64,000 bases of DNA from Corynebacterium matruchotii. Lineage in GTDB: Bacteria; Actinomycetota; Actinomycetes; Mycobacteriales; Mycobacteriaceae. The stretch spans positions 1,612,001 to 1,676,000 of the forward strand of contig NZ_CP050134.2 of NCBI RefSeq assembly GCF_011612265.2, read 5' to 3'. This document shows positions 52,671 through 59,970 of this stretch, piece after piece. A program made the position numbers and the translations under genes. Positions within the stretch are counted from its first letter, which is position 1, and each line of letters starts with the position of its first letter. The notes beneath the pieces are model-generated. The model saw only the letters and a list, made by a program, of their open reading frames with translations, was not told the DNA's origin and did not search any database.

Positions 52671-53755
52671 CATTTTGCTTGTCGACGCCCTGTCGGTGGT
52701 TGTTCTTTCGTCTCGTAGTCGTAGAGCGCCACCCGCAGGGCGTCCATCATGCTTGTGGTGTCGGCGTGTGGCTTGCTGCGGGCCGCCTGCCGTAGCGCCC
52801 GGCTGCGGCTCCGGGACTGCGGGGTGGGGTCATCGAAGTGGACCGTGACGCCGGGCCAGGCGAGTTCGATGGCGTGTTTCAGGTGGGGGCTTTCGGGGCA
52901 GAAGATGGTGGGGATGGTGGTAACACCCCGCAAGCGGAGTTGGGTGCCGATATCTTCCCACACGTGGTCGGTGTCTGGCCATAGTCCCAGGGCTTGTTCG
53001 GTGCCGGTCTTGTCTATCCCGATGATGATGAATATACGCTGGTAGGAGTCGGCTATTTTCACGGTGATGGTGTCGACGACGAGCCGGGTGTAGCCGCCGC
53101 CCAGGTATCGGCGGTGCCACCGGTTGCTGGCGTTGGGGGACGCGGTTGGTGGGGGCGTTGCTGCCACCGGTTGTGGCATCTCTTCTTCTGGTTCGCTGGG
53201 CTCGTAAGGATCCGAGATGAGCTTGATCGCAAGCACCACACAAAGGATGAACACGGGGAACAGCAGGATGTTATCCCTACCCATAACGGCCACGGAGGCG
53301 CCACAGACCCACCCGGTAAGGGGTTTCGCCAGGAGGCACCACATGTAGGTTCGTGCCCCTAGGTGCAGGGAGGTCAGCAAGATGATGATGGCCGGCACCA
53401 TGATGATTCCCCTGGCGAATCCGTCGAAGCATATGAATCCCACTGCCCCAAGGTAGAGGGCAAAGGCCACCCCGGGCCACATGAACGCCATGGTGGTTCC
53501 GATCACGCATCGGAGGACCAGTATTGCGGCGAGGGGAAAGACCCACATTGTGGTTGTGACGATGGGGAATCCCAGCATCGATGGTGTGGTGGTGGGTGGC
53601 GCGATCATGATATGGATGGTGCCGATGGCGGCCAACGCCCAAGCGAGTGCCAGGTCTTGCCACTGGTTGCGGGATTTGCGCAGCACAAACATGATGACCG
53701 CGATGGCCACTAGGAGGGACCAGGGCAGAAGAATGTCGTTGAAGAGATATGTCAT
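52667..53755 (-). CDS. Membrane protein with transposase-like C-terminal domain (second of pair)
   Basis: A 362-residue protein. Residues 1-185 have about six hydrophobic helices. After a Pro-rich linker, residues about 205-325 read RLVVDTITVKIADSYQ, IFIIIGIDKTGTEQALGLWP, LRLRGVTTIPTIFCP and KHAIELAWPGVTVHF; this follows the core of IS256/Mutator transposases step by step (VDAIHVKI, ALGV..DG...LGLW, L..RG...V.I...DG, A....FP...V). The first Asp (VVDT) is kept, but the second catalytic Asp is replaced (CPES). It starts 31 bp after its paralogue, with GAGGGAAA before the ATG. The function is unknown. Confidence 0.65.
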   Translation of the reverse strand: MTYLFNDILLPWSLLVAIAVIMFVLRKSRNQWQDLALAWALAAIGTIHIMIAPPTTTPSMLGFPIVTTTMWVFPLAAILVLRCVIGTTMAFMWPGVAFALYLGAVGFICFDGFARGIIMVPAIIILLTSLHLGARTYMWCLLAKPLTGWVCGASVAVMGRDNILLFPVFILCVVLAIKLISDPYEPSEPEEEMPQPVAATPPPTASPNASNRWHRRYLGGGYTRLVVDTITVKIADSYQRIFIIIGIDKTGTEQALGLWPDTDHVWEDIGTQLRLRGVTTIPTIFCPESPHLKHAIELAWPGVTVHFDDPTPQSRSRSRALRQAARSKPHADTTSMMDALRVALYDYETKEQPPTGRRQAKC

Positions 53756-53786
53756 TATTTCCCTCGCATGTCGCGGCGTCGAAAAG

Positions 53787-55217
53787 CTATTCGACGCTTG
53801 ATGTGAGCCGGTGAGGGTATGTTTCCGCCCACTGGTTCATGAGTGGTTTCCAGCCGGTGCCGATGGTGATTTGGTAGGTTGCCTCGTGGTAGTACAGCTT
53901 CCGGCGCAGATATGTGGCCAGCTTGTCGCTGATGTTTGTATTGCTGTAGCAGACGTCTCTCATCGCGTGGATGACGGCGTTATGCCGGTCGTTCACGCGA
54001 ACCATTTCCGCCTCCGACGACGAGACGTTCGGCATGATGCGATCGCACACGTGTTTCCACATGTCGTAGTGGTCAATGTCGAAGATTTCTATGGTGGCGT
54101 GCGGCCACAGGTCAGCGATGCACGACAGTGAGTCGGACGAGGCGGCGCAGCACAGCATGATCGGATCCCGCAGGCCACGGCGGGTGAGATTGGCGTGGAT
54201 CTGCTGCCAGGACAGCTGGTTGCCTAGCCCATCGCTCACCCATACTCCCAGCGTGTACATGGTGCCGGCGGTGTCTATGCCGGTTATGATGCCCGCCCCT
54301 ACCCCACCCTGGCGGAAGAATTGTTGTAATGGATGAACCCACAGTGTGGTTTCCTCGATGAGGAGCACGGGGTAGCAGGAATCCACGGGTCGATTCCACC
54401 ACTGGTCGATGAGTTGCCGTTCCTTGGTAGCTTCTTCGCTCGGCCGTTCCATCACGGCATCGGGGTCCAGGAGCCGCACGGGATTAACGAATGCCACCAT
54501 GACTCCGGCAATCAGCAGCCACGGATGTATTGTGTCGTAGCAGACGAGCCCGGCCAGGACCAGGCATGCCGCCCACGTCCCACGCAGCAGCATGGCCGCT
54601 TTGGCGGGCTGGCACCCCAGCGACAGCCACAAGGCAGCCAGGCTGATCACCGCAACCGTCGCCGCCGGTGATCCCGGGACGAAGTAGGCGCAATACATGC
54701 TGGCGCCGAGCAGCCCGGCCGCCAGGCTAACGCCAGACCACAGCATGGTGGCGCGACTCTTGCGACGCTGGGTGCCGAACACCACCACCGAGAGGACGGC
54801 AATCTCTGTCGCATAGTCACCGGTGGGCCGGCTGATGGCTACTACAGCTAGGCCAAGACTGAGCATGATGCCCGGCCGTACGGTGATGCGGGGCGAATAC
54901 CGCCAGTGGTGGGCCGATAACACCATGCTTACGGTCGCCAGCGTGAACAGCCAGGTGGCGTCGCCTGCGGCGCCTCGGCAGTAAAAATGGTAGACGCCTA
55001 TGAGGAAATATCCGAGCGACCAGGAGATTCCGGGCCAAAATATGCTATTCCGGCCCCGCACTAGGGCAACCGCGTGGTAGACGAAGATGATTCCGCCGGT
55101 GATGGCAACTAAAACCACCATGTTTGTCTGGCATTGCCACATCACAAAGATGCCTATGAGCATCATGACCGGAAAATACAGAACTGACGGCAACCATTTT
55201 TCTATGGGTTGTGCCAC
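53787..55217 (-). CDS. Membrane protein with transposase-like C-terminal domain (first of pair)
   Basis: A 476-residue paralogue of the protein at 52667. Residues 1-245 contain about eight helices. From about residue 270 the sequence follows an IS256/Mutator transposase: WNRPVDSCYPVLLIEETTLW, then GAGIITGIDTAGTMYTLGVW, ANLTRRGLRDPIMLCCAAS and SCIADLWPHATIEIF. The tail, with MNQWAETYPHRL at the very end, matches the W..KYP segment of those enzymes. Both catalytic Asp positions seem lost (IEET and CCAASS). The start is GTG with TGGAGTGA upstream. I infer a domesticated, inactive domain at the membrane; the role is unknown. Confidence 0.65.
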   Translation of the reverse strand: MAQPIEKWLPSVLYFPVMMLIGIFVMWQCQTNMVVLVAITGGIIFVYHAVALVRGRNSIFWPGISWSLGYFLIGVYHFYCRGAAGDATWLFTLATVSMVLSAHHWRYSPRITVRPGIMLSLGLAVVAISRPTGDYATEIAVLSVVVFGTQRRKSRATMLWSGVSLAAGLLGASMYCAYFVPGSPAATVAVISLAALWLSLGCQPAKAAMLLRGTWAACLVLAGLVCYDTIHPWLLIAGVMVAFVNPVRLLDPDAVMERPSEEATKERQLIDQWWNRPVDSCYPVLLIEETTLWVHPLQQFFRQGGVGAGIITGIDTAGTMYTLGVWVSDGLGNQLSWQQIHANLTRRGLRDPIMLCCAASSDSLSCIADLWPHATIEIFDIDHYDMWKHVCDRIMPNVSSSEAEMVRVNDRHNAVIHAMRDVCYSNTNISDKLATYLRRKLYYHEATYQITIGTGWKPLMNQWAETYPHRLTSSVE

Positions 55218-55479
55218 GGGAAATCACTCCAGGTTGGTGTTGGGTCGTCTTATGCCTAGTGAAAGCCTCCCCAGACTAGTTTTGTTCCCTGAAGTTGTAG
55301 GACCTCTGAAGTCTTCTCCCCTGTCCGGGGTGAAAACCCGCCCTTGGCGACGTGACCCCATGTCACGATGGCACATACGGCTGCAACCCCAAGCCCACCC
55401 CTCCCCCGTTTAGGGGTATTAACGGGCAATAGTTTCCACACCTGCCACCCATAATCCTTGCTCCCCAGTCCCATTGGGC
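55218..55479. promoter_or_regulatory. Divergent promoter region
   Basis: This 262-bp gap contains CGTGAC (55351-55356) and GTCACG (55362-55367), an inverted repeat with a 5-nt spacer that could be an operator, and small GC hairpins near 55313-55330 and 55405-55418. No gene is seen. Confidence 0.35.
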
Positions 55480-56115
55480 ATGCGAATCATACGACCTGTT
55501 TTCTCCGCCACCGGACTACTCATCACCGCAACCATCATCATGTGCCTCACCCTTTTACCCATCGGCTGCGAGCGGCGCAGCCCCAACATGACCACGCTCG
55601 CCCAAGTGCCGCAACGCCGCACCGTGGTGGGGTATGAGCGAACGGAATTCGGCGCCGGATGGGGTTCAAGCACGACCCGACCGGGATGTTCGGTGCGCGA
55701 CGACATGCTGCGAACGCAGCTGACCGTGCTAACGGAATCCGACCGGTGCAAGCCGATTGCGCAGGGGATTTGCCCCTACTCGGGCCGAGTCATCAGCAGC
55801 GATCCCGCCATGGCGGCTGGGGAGCCGATCGAACTGGATCACATCTTTCCCCTGTCGGCAGCCTGGGACATGGGGGCGTACGCCTGGCCGATGGCGAAAC
55901 GGTTGGCGTTCGCCAACGATCCGGCCAACCTGGTGGCCGTGGCCAAGGCCGAAAATCAGGCCAAGTCGGATTCTCTACCATCGGAATGGTTACCATCGGA
56001 TAGTTCGCAGCGATGCTGGTATGTCAATCAATTGGCAGATATTGCTGTGACGTACGGGTTGGCGGTGTCGGCGGCAGATGCTGCCGTGATGCGTCACCAA
56101 TGCCCCATGGGTTAA
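55480..56115 (+). CDS. Exported HNH-type nuclease
   Basis: A 211-residue protein. The first 30 residues are a hydrophobic signal ending in LPIGC, possibly a lipoprotein site. The nuclease part has ELDHIFPLSAAWDMG, then FANDPANLVAVAKAENQAKSD, the DHI...N..L......N..K pattern of the HNH family related to DUF1524 and seen in secreted actinobacterial nucleases. Four further Cys (GCSVRDD, RCKP, ICPY, RCWY) could form disulfides. It may degrade external DNA. ATG 55480 has only a weak ribosome binding site; TTG 55474 is an alternative. Confidence 0.8.
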   Translation: MRIIRPVFSATGLLITATIIMCLTLLPIGCERRSPNMTTLAQVPQRRTVVGYERTEFGAGWGSSTTRPGCSVRDDMLRTQLTVLTESDRCKPIAQGICPYSGRVISSDPAMAAGEPIELDHIFPLSAAWDMGAYAWPMAKRLAFANDPANLVAVAKAENQAKSDSLPSEWLPSDSSQRCWYVNQLADIAVTYGLAVSAADAAVMRHQCPMG

Positions 56116-56164
56116 TGTTTATACCTATTGTTCCACAATCTACAAAAAGGAAGTTGATATCAAT

Positions 56165-56650
56165 ATGATTATGGGTCCGCTCCTGACCATCGTCCACGTT
56201 CTCGCCGCCGTTCTGCTGCTCGGGCCGGTTACCGTCGCAGTCTCTCAATTCCAGGTGCAGGCGGTCAAAGCCTACGAAGGTGACACCGCCGCCGGGGGCG
56301 CCGCCCGCGTGCTCTACCGCATCACCCAAACCTACGGCATACTCTCCCTCCTGGTGCCCCTCGTGGGTTTTGCCATCATGTTCACCGGCGACTACTGGCA
56401 CGAAGGCAGATTCCACACATCCCTGCTGCTGTCCATCATTGGCTGGGCCCTCCTGCTGTTTGTCATCATGCCCCGCCAGAAAACCATGATGGGTGCGCTC
56501 CGGCTCCTCCCCGAAGACGAACTCACACACGATTTTCAGGTTACCGACTGGAAAAAAGCCAAGTCGCAGCTGGCAATGTTCGGCGGAATCTTCTCGCTCC
56601 TCTGGGTCGTCACCGCAATACTCATGATGCTCCCCCGAATCATGGGGTAA
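56165..56650 (+). CDS. Small integral membrane protein, DUF2269-like
   Basis: A 161-residue protein with four predicted helices: LLTIVHVLAAVLLLGPVTVAVSQ opens with a His in the first helix, followed by GILSLLVPLVGFAIMF, SLLLSIIGWALLLFVIM and a C-terminal GIFSLLWVVTAILMMLP. The arrangement resembles small membrane proteins such as DUF2269, but I cannot be sure. AAGGAAG lies 12 nt upstream of the ATG; ATG 56171 is a possible alternative. No partner gene suggests a role. Confidence 0.65.
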   Translation: MIMGPLLTIVHVLAAVLLLGPVTVAVSQFQVQAVKAYEGDTAAGGAARVLYRITQTYGILSLLVPLVGFAIMFTGDYWHEGRFHTSLLLSIIGWALLLFVIMPRQKTMMGALRLLPEDELTHDFQVTDWKKAKSQLAMFGGIFSLLWVVTAILMMLPRIMG

Positions 56651-56958
56651 TTCGCGCGCGTTGCGACGTCGACAAGCGAGAAGCGATACGCAAGAACCCA
56701 CGCCCGTTTCTTAACCCAAATGAGGGGAATATAAGACTAAGTTAACGTTTCTTCATCCTAAATTCATCTCTAATTCATAACAATGGGGCATAATAATTAA
56801 GGTACACCCGGGGGTTTCGTAATTTGATCCAGCTTTCCTCTGTGTGACATGGTGCAACCAGGTGACGTCGAAACGAACACATCGCCCCCGACTTCACTGC
56901 GGAAACACAATTTTGTGATAATTTTGTTACCTACGTATTTTTGGGAGCTTTTACGATC
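56651..56958 (+). promoter_or_regulatory. Promoter region of the two-component operon, period-11 repeats
   Basis: A 308-bp AT-rich gap. TTCAT occurs three times at exact 11-bp spacing (56752, 56763, 56774), each followed by an A/T-rich half-turn, as expected for tandem binding of OmpR-type regulators. CATAAT (56789-56794) is a suitable -10 box, which would place the repeats over the -35 region. The response regulator encoded downstream is the obvious candidate. No ORF in the gap is supported. Confidence 0.55.
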
Positions 56959-57390
56959 ATGCCTTTTGCATCAAAACGATTCGCCCCGATCTTTGGCGTC
57001 GTCACACTCCTCATCTTAGTTGCCCTCGCCGGCTCAGCATTATCTAACTCAAAACGACCGCCAAATATTGGGCAAGCTGCCGCATCCGTTGAGCTTTCCG
57101 AACCCTCCGAACCCCAGGCAAACGCTGAAGCAGCCGCCGTTGCCGAACCCACCAGCGCCAGCGCCACCCCCACCCCAGCAGCTCCCGAAACCCAGCAACC
57201 CGCGGCAACCAACAATGGTGGTGGCGCCGCAGCCCCCGCCGTACCCCCCGCAGGCAACCCCAATCAGGGGTCCAATCCGCAATTGCAAATCCCTGGTGTT
57301 CCGCAAATTCCCCTGCCAGGAGGCTTACCTAATATTGTGATCCCCAACCCCCCACTGAATTATCACGATCTCAATATTAACTTGGGGTAA
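56959..57390 (+). CDS. Exported Pro/Ala-rich protein preceding the two-component system
   Basis: A 143-residue protein. Residues 6-28 are one hydrophobic segment (signal or anchor), residues 40-105 are a flexible Ala/Pro/Glu stretch, and the last 40 residues (PQLQIPGVPQIPLPGG, then NIVIPNPPLNYHDLNINLG) are a Pro/Asn-rich motif-like tail. GGGAGC lies 10 nt before ATG 56959. The kinase gene starts two bases after its stop, so the three genes are one operon. It may be an envelope partner or sensor input for the kinase; no family is recognised. Confidence 0.65.
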   Translation: MPFASKRFAPIFGVVTLLILVALAGSALSNSKRPPNIGQAAASVELSEPSEPQANAEAAAVAEPTSASATPTPAAPETQQPAATNNGGGAAAPAVPPAGNPNQGSNPQLQIPGVPQIPLPGGLPNIVIPNPPLNYHDLNINLG

Positions 57391-57392
57391 TC

Positions 57393-58916
57393 ATGGCTCG
57401 ACACCTTTCCACCCCCAACACCACGGTGCTGTCTTCTCGGCTGCCGACCGGGCTCCCCTCCCGGCTCTCCCCCAATGCCAAGGTGCTCAAATCCATCAGA
57501 TCCCGCATGATTGCCTGGATCATGCTTGTCGTCTTCACCGCGCTATCCTCGGTCCTCTACCTCACCGACGCGGTACGCCGCGGTGAAATCCACGACTCTG
57601 CCAATAATGCGGTGGAACAGGAAATCTCCGAATTCAACTCCTTTGTCAAAGACTCCCCCACCAGCTACACCAATGCCCGCCAATTAATCGAAGCCTACCT
57701 CACCCAAGAGCTCCCCCAGGGTGACCAAATCCTCCTCGGCGTCTACAAAGGCCGCATAGTACAACAAAGCGTCGACAAAGAAAAACTCACCAACCTACCC
57801 AAAGAGCAACGGGACCAGCTCTTAAAAGACATGTTCACCGGACCCAACAACTCCGGGATCACCAACAACATGCATTGGGCACGAGTCGAAATCACCACCC
57901 CCGGCCAGGACAAACCCGACTATTTCGCCACTGTGGTTTTCACCGACGACCTGTACCGCAACCTCACCACCCAGACTCAGCTGCTCACAACCTTAGGGCT
58001 GGTGGTCATGCTTATAGCCGTGATTATCGCCTGGCTCATCGCTAACCAGATTATTAACCCCATTAGGACCCTCCGCAATATTGCCAACCAAATCACCGAC
58101 TCCGACCTCACCTCCCGCGTCCCCGTCGATGGCGAAGACGAAATCGCCGACCTGGCCGGCACTTTCAACCGAATGCTTGATCGAATCGACACCGCCTATA
58201 AGGCGCAGCGGCAATTCGTCGACGACGCCGGCCACGAGCTCCGCACCCCCATTACTGTCATCCGTGGCCACCTAGAACTCCTCGACACCGCCACCCACGA
58301 TCAGCGGGAACGCAGCGTCAAACTGTGTATGGACGAACTCGACCGCATGACCCGCATGGTTAACGACCTATTAACCCTCGCCATTGCCGACGCGGACGGC
58401 CCCAGCTTCCTCCACATGCAACCCATCGACCTCACCGAACTCACGATCGATATTGAAGACAAGGCCGACATGGTCTCCGGTGGCCGGGCCAAGGTCACCG
58501 AAATCGCCGAAGGTTTTGTGTTAGCGGACGCGCAGCGCATCACCGAGGCTATTCTGGAATTAACCCGCAACGCAGTGAAATACACCAATGATGATTCCCC
58601 TATCATCATTGGATCCACCAATAAAGACGGTCAGGTTGGTTTCAGCGTCCGAGATTTCGGCCCCGGTATTGATAGTGCAACCCAAGAGATTCTCTTCCAC
58701 CGATTCAATCGGGGCGAACAATCCCCCTCCTCCGACCAAGTACCGAAGAAAGGCGCTGGACTGGGTCTTTCCATTGTCAAAGTGATCGCCGAAGCACACG
58801 GCGGGCACGCTTGGGTAGACTCGACACCAGGCCTAGGCTCGACGTTTGGTATCACTTTCCCTGCAACTATTCCCCCAATCCAATCAGAAATCATTGATAT
58901 TTATAAGGAGTATTAA
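57393..58916 (+). CDS. Sensor histidine kinase
   Basis: A 507-residue kinase. A cytoplasmic N-terminus leads to TM1 (about residues 37-58), an extracellular sensor of about 140 residues, TM2 (about 198-220), a HAMP segment with NPIRTLRNIANQIT, then the H-box DDAGHELRTPITVI with the phosphorylated His near 281, an N-box ILELTRNAVKYTND, and the G-boxes DFGPGID and GAGLGLSIVK. It phosphorylates the response regulator encoded directly after its stop. The signal sensed is unknown; the exported protein encoded upstream could be involved. Confidence 0.93.
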   Translation: MARHLSTPNTTVLSSRLPTGLPSRLSPNAKVLKSIRSRMIAWIMLVVFTALSSVLYLTDAVRRGEIHDSANNAVEQEISEFNSFVKDSPTSYTNARQLIEAYLTQELPQGDQILLGVYKGRIVQQSVDKEKLTNLPKEQRDQLLKDMFTGPNNSGITNNMHWARVEITTPGQDKPDYFATVVFTDDLYRNLTTQTQLLTTLGLVVMLIAVIIAWLIANQIINPIRTLRNIANQITDSDLTSRVPVDGEDEIADLAGTFNRMLDRIDTAYKAQRQFVDDAGHELRTPITVIRGHLELLDTATHDQRERSVKLCMDELDRMTRMVNDLLTLAIADADGPSFLHMQPIDLTELTIDIEDKADMVSGGRAKVTEIAEGFVLADAQRITEAILELTRNAVKYTNDDSPIIIGSTNKDGQVGFSVRDFGPGIDSATQEILFHRFNRGEQSPSSDQVPKKGAGLGLSIVKVIAEAHGGHAWVDSTPGLGSTFGITFPATIPPIQSEIIDIYKEY

Positions 58917-59585
58917 ATGAGCCGTATCTTAATCGCTGAGGATGATAATGGGATTGCAGAGTTCATTGCCCGAGGCCTAGAATCCGCAGGCTATTCCTGT
59001 GACGTGACCGACAATGGCCCCGTGGCTTTCGGCATGGCTAGGTCCGGCGCCTACCAGCTCATGATACTTGACCTGGGCCTCCCCAATATGGATGGCACCG
59101 ACATTCTCGAACAGTTACGATCGTTGGGCACCACCTTGCCCATCATTGTGCTCACGGCCCGCACCGCCTTGGAGGACCGGCTGCGCACCCTAGAGGGGGG
59201 TGCCAACGACTACATGCCCAAGCCGTTCCAGTTCGCTGAGCTGCTGGCCCGGGTGCGGCTGCGCCTGGCCGAAAGCAACCCGGACATGAATGGGGCGAAC
59301 AGCACCCAGATTCACCATAACGGCATGGTGCTGGATTTACGGGCCCATAGGGTGCTTATCGACGACAAATGGCGGGACCTCTCCCGTAGGGAACTGGGTC
59401 TGTTAGAGACCCTCATGCGGCATCCCCGGCAGATTCTTTCCCGGAGCCAATTGCTCAGCCAGGTGTGGGGGATGGACTTCGATCCGGGTTCGAACGTGGT
59501 GGATGTGTATATCCGCAGCCTGCGGAAGAAAATCGGCGCCGACAAGGTGGAGACGGTTCGGGGGTCCGGCTACCGGCTCAAATAG
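58917..59585 (+). CDS. OmpR-family response regulator
   Basis: A 222-residue regulator. The receiver has the acidic pair AEDD near residue 9, the phospho-acceptor Asp52 in MILDLGLPNMDG, Thr in VLTART and Lys in YMPKPF. Residues about 125-222 are an OmpR winged helix with SRRELGLLETLMRHP and the recognition segment NVVDVYIRSLRKKIG, ending RGSGYRLK. Its ATG follows the kinase stop directly, with GGAG upstream. It probably binds the period-11 repeats at 56752-56778 and so regulates its own operon. Confidence 0.94.
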   Translation: MSRILIAEDDNGIAEFIARGLESAGYSCDVTDNGPVAFGMARSGAYQLMILDLGLPNMDGTDILEQLRSLGTTLPIIVLTARTALEDRLRTLEGGANDYMPKPFQFAELLARVRLRLAESNPDMNGANSTQIHHNGMVLDLRAHRVLIDDKWRDLSRRELGLLETLMRHPRQILSRSQLLSQVWGMDFDPGSNVVDVYIRSLRKKIGADKVETVRGSGYRLK

Positions 59586-59624
59586 GATCTTCCGCCACCC
59601 GCTACCTGCCCCAAGACATAACAC

Positions 59625-59674
59625 GGCCCACCACGCACCCGTATTGGTGAAAACCACTGGGTGTGTGGTGGGCC
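59625..59674. terminator. Long bidirectional terminator
   Basis: GGCCCACCACGCACCC (59625-59640) pairs with GGGTGTGTGGTGGGCC (59659-59674), 16 pairs with one G-U, and TGGT-GAAA-ACCA is nested inside. It lies between the convergent regulator and RNA helicase genes. Confidence 0.85.
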
Positions 59675-59702
59675 AACTATGTGTCACATGACTGGTGTGG
59701 GG

Positions 59703-59970
59703 TTAATCCCGCCAGTCGCGGTCGCCCCGATCACGGTTGTAGCCGCCCCGATCACGATCACCCCGGTCGCCGCGATCCCCGCGGTCACCCCGGTTATAGC
59801 CGCCGCGACGATCGTTCCAGTCGCCCCGGTCCCGGTTTCGGCCACCGTTACCCCGGTCGCGGTTGTAGCCGCCCCGACCGCCGCGATCCCCGCGATCATC
59901 CCAATCACGGTCGCCTCGATCGCCCCGGTTGTAGCCGCCGCGGCCCCGGCCGCCGGTGTCTTTCTCAATG
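59703..59970 (-). repeat. Degenerate coding repeats of the RG-rich tail
   Basis: About 270 bp at the 3' end of the helicase gene consists of imperfect tandem copies of codons for Asp-Arg-Gly and Gly-Gly-Tyr-Asn-Arg. It looks repetitive at DNA level but the reading frame is kept, so it is a coding repeat and not a CRISPR array. Confidence 0.8.
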
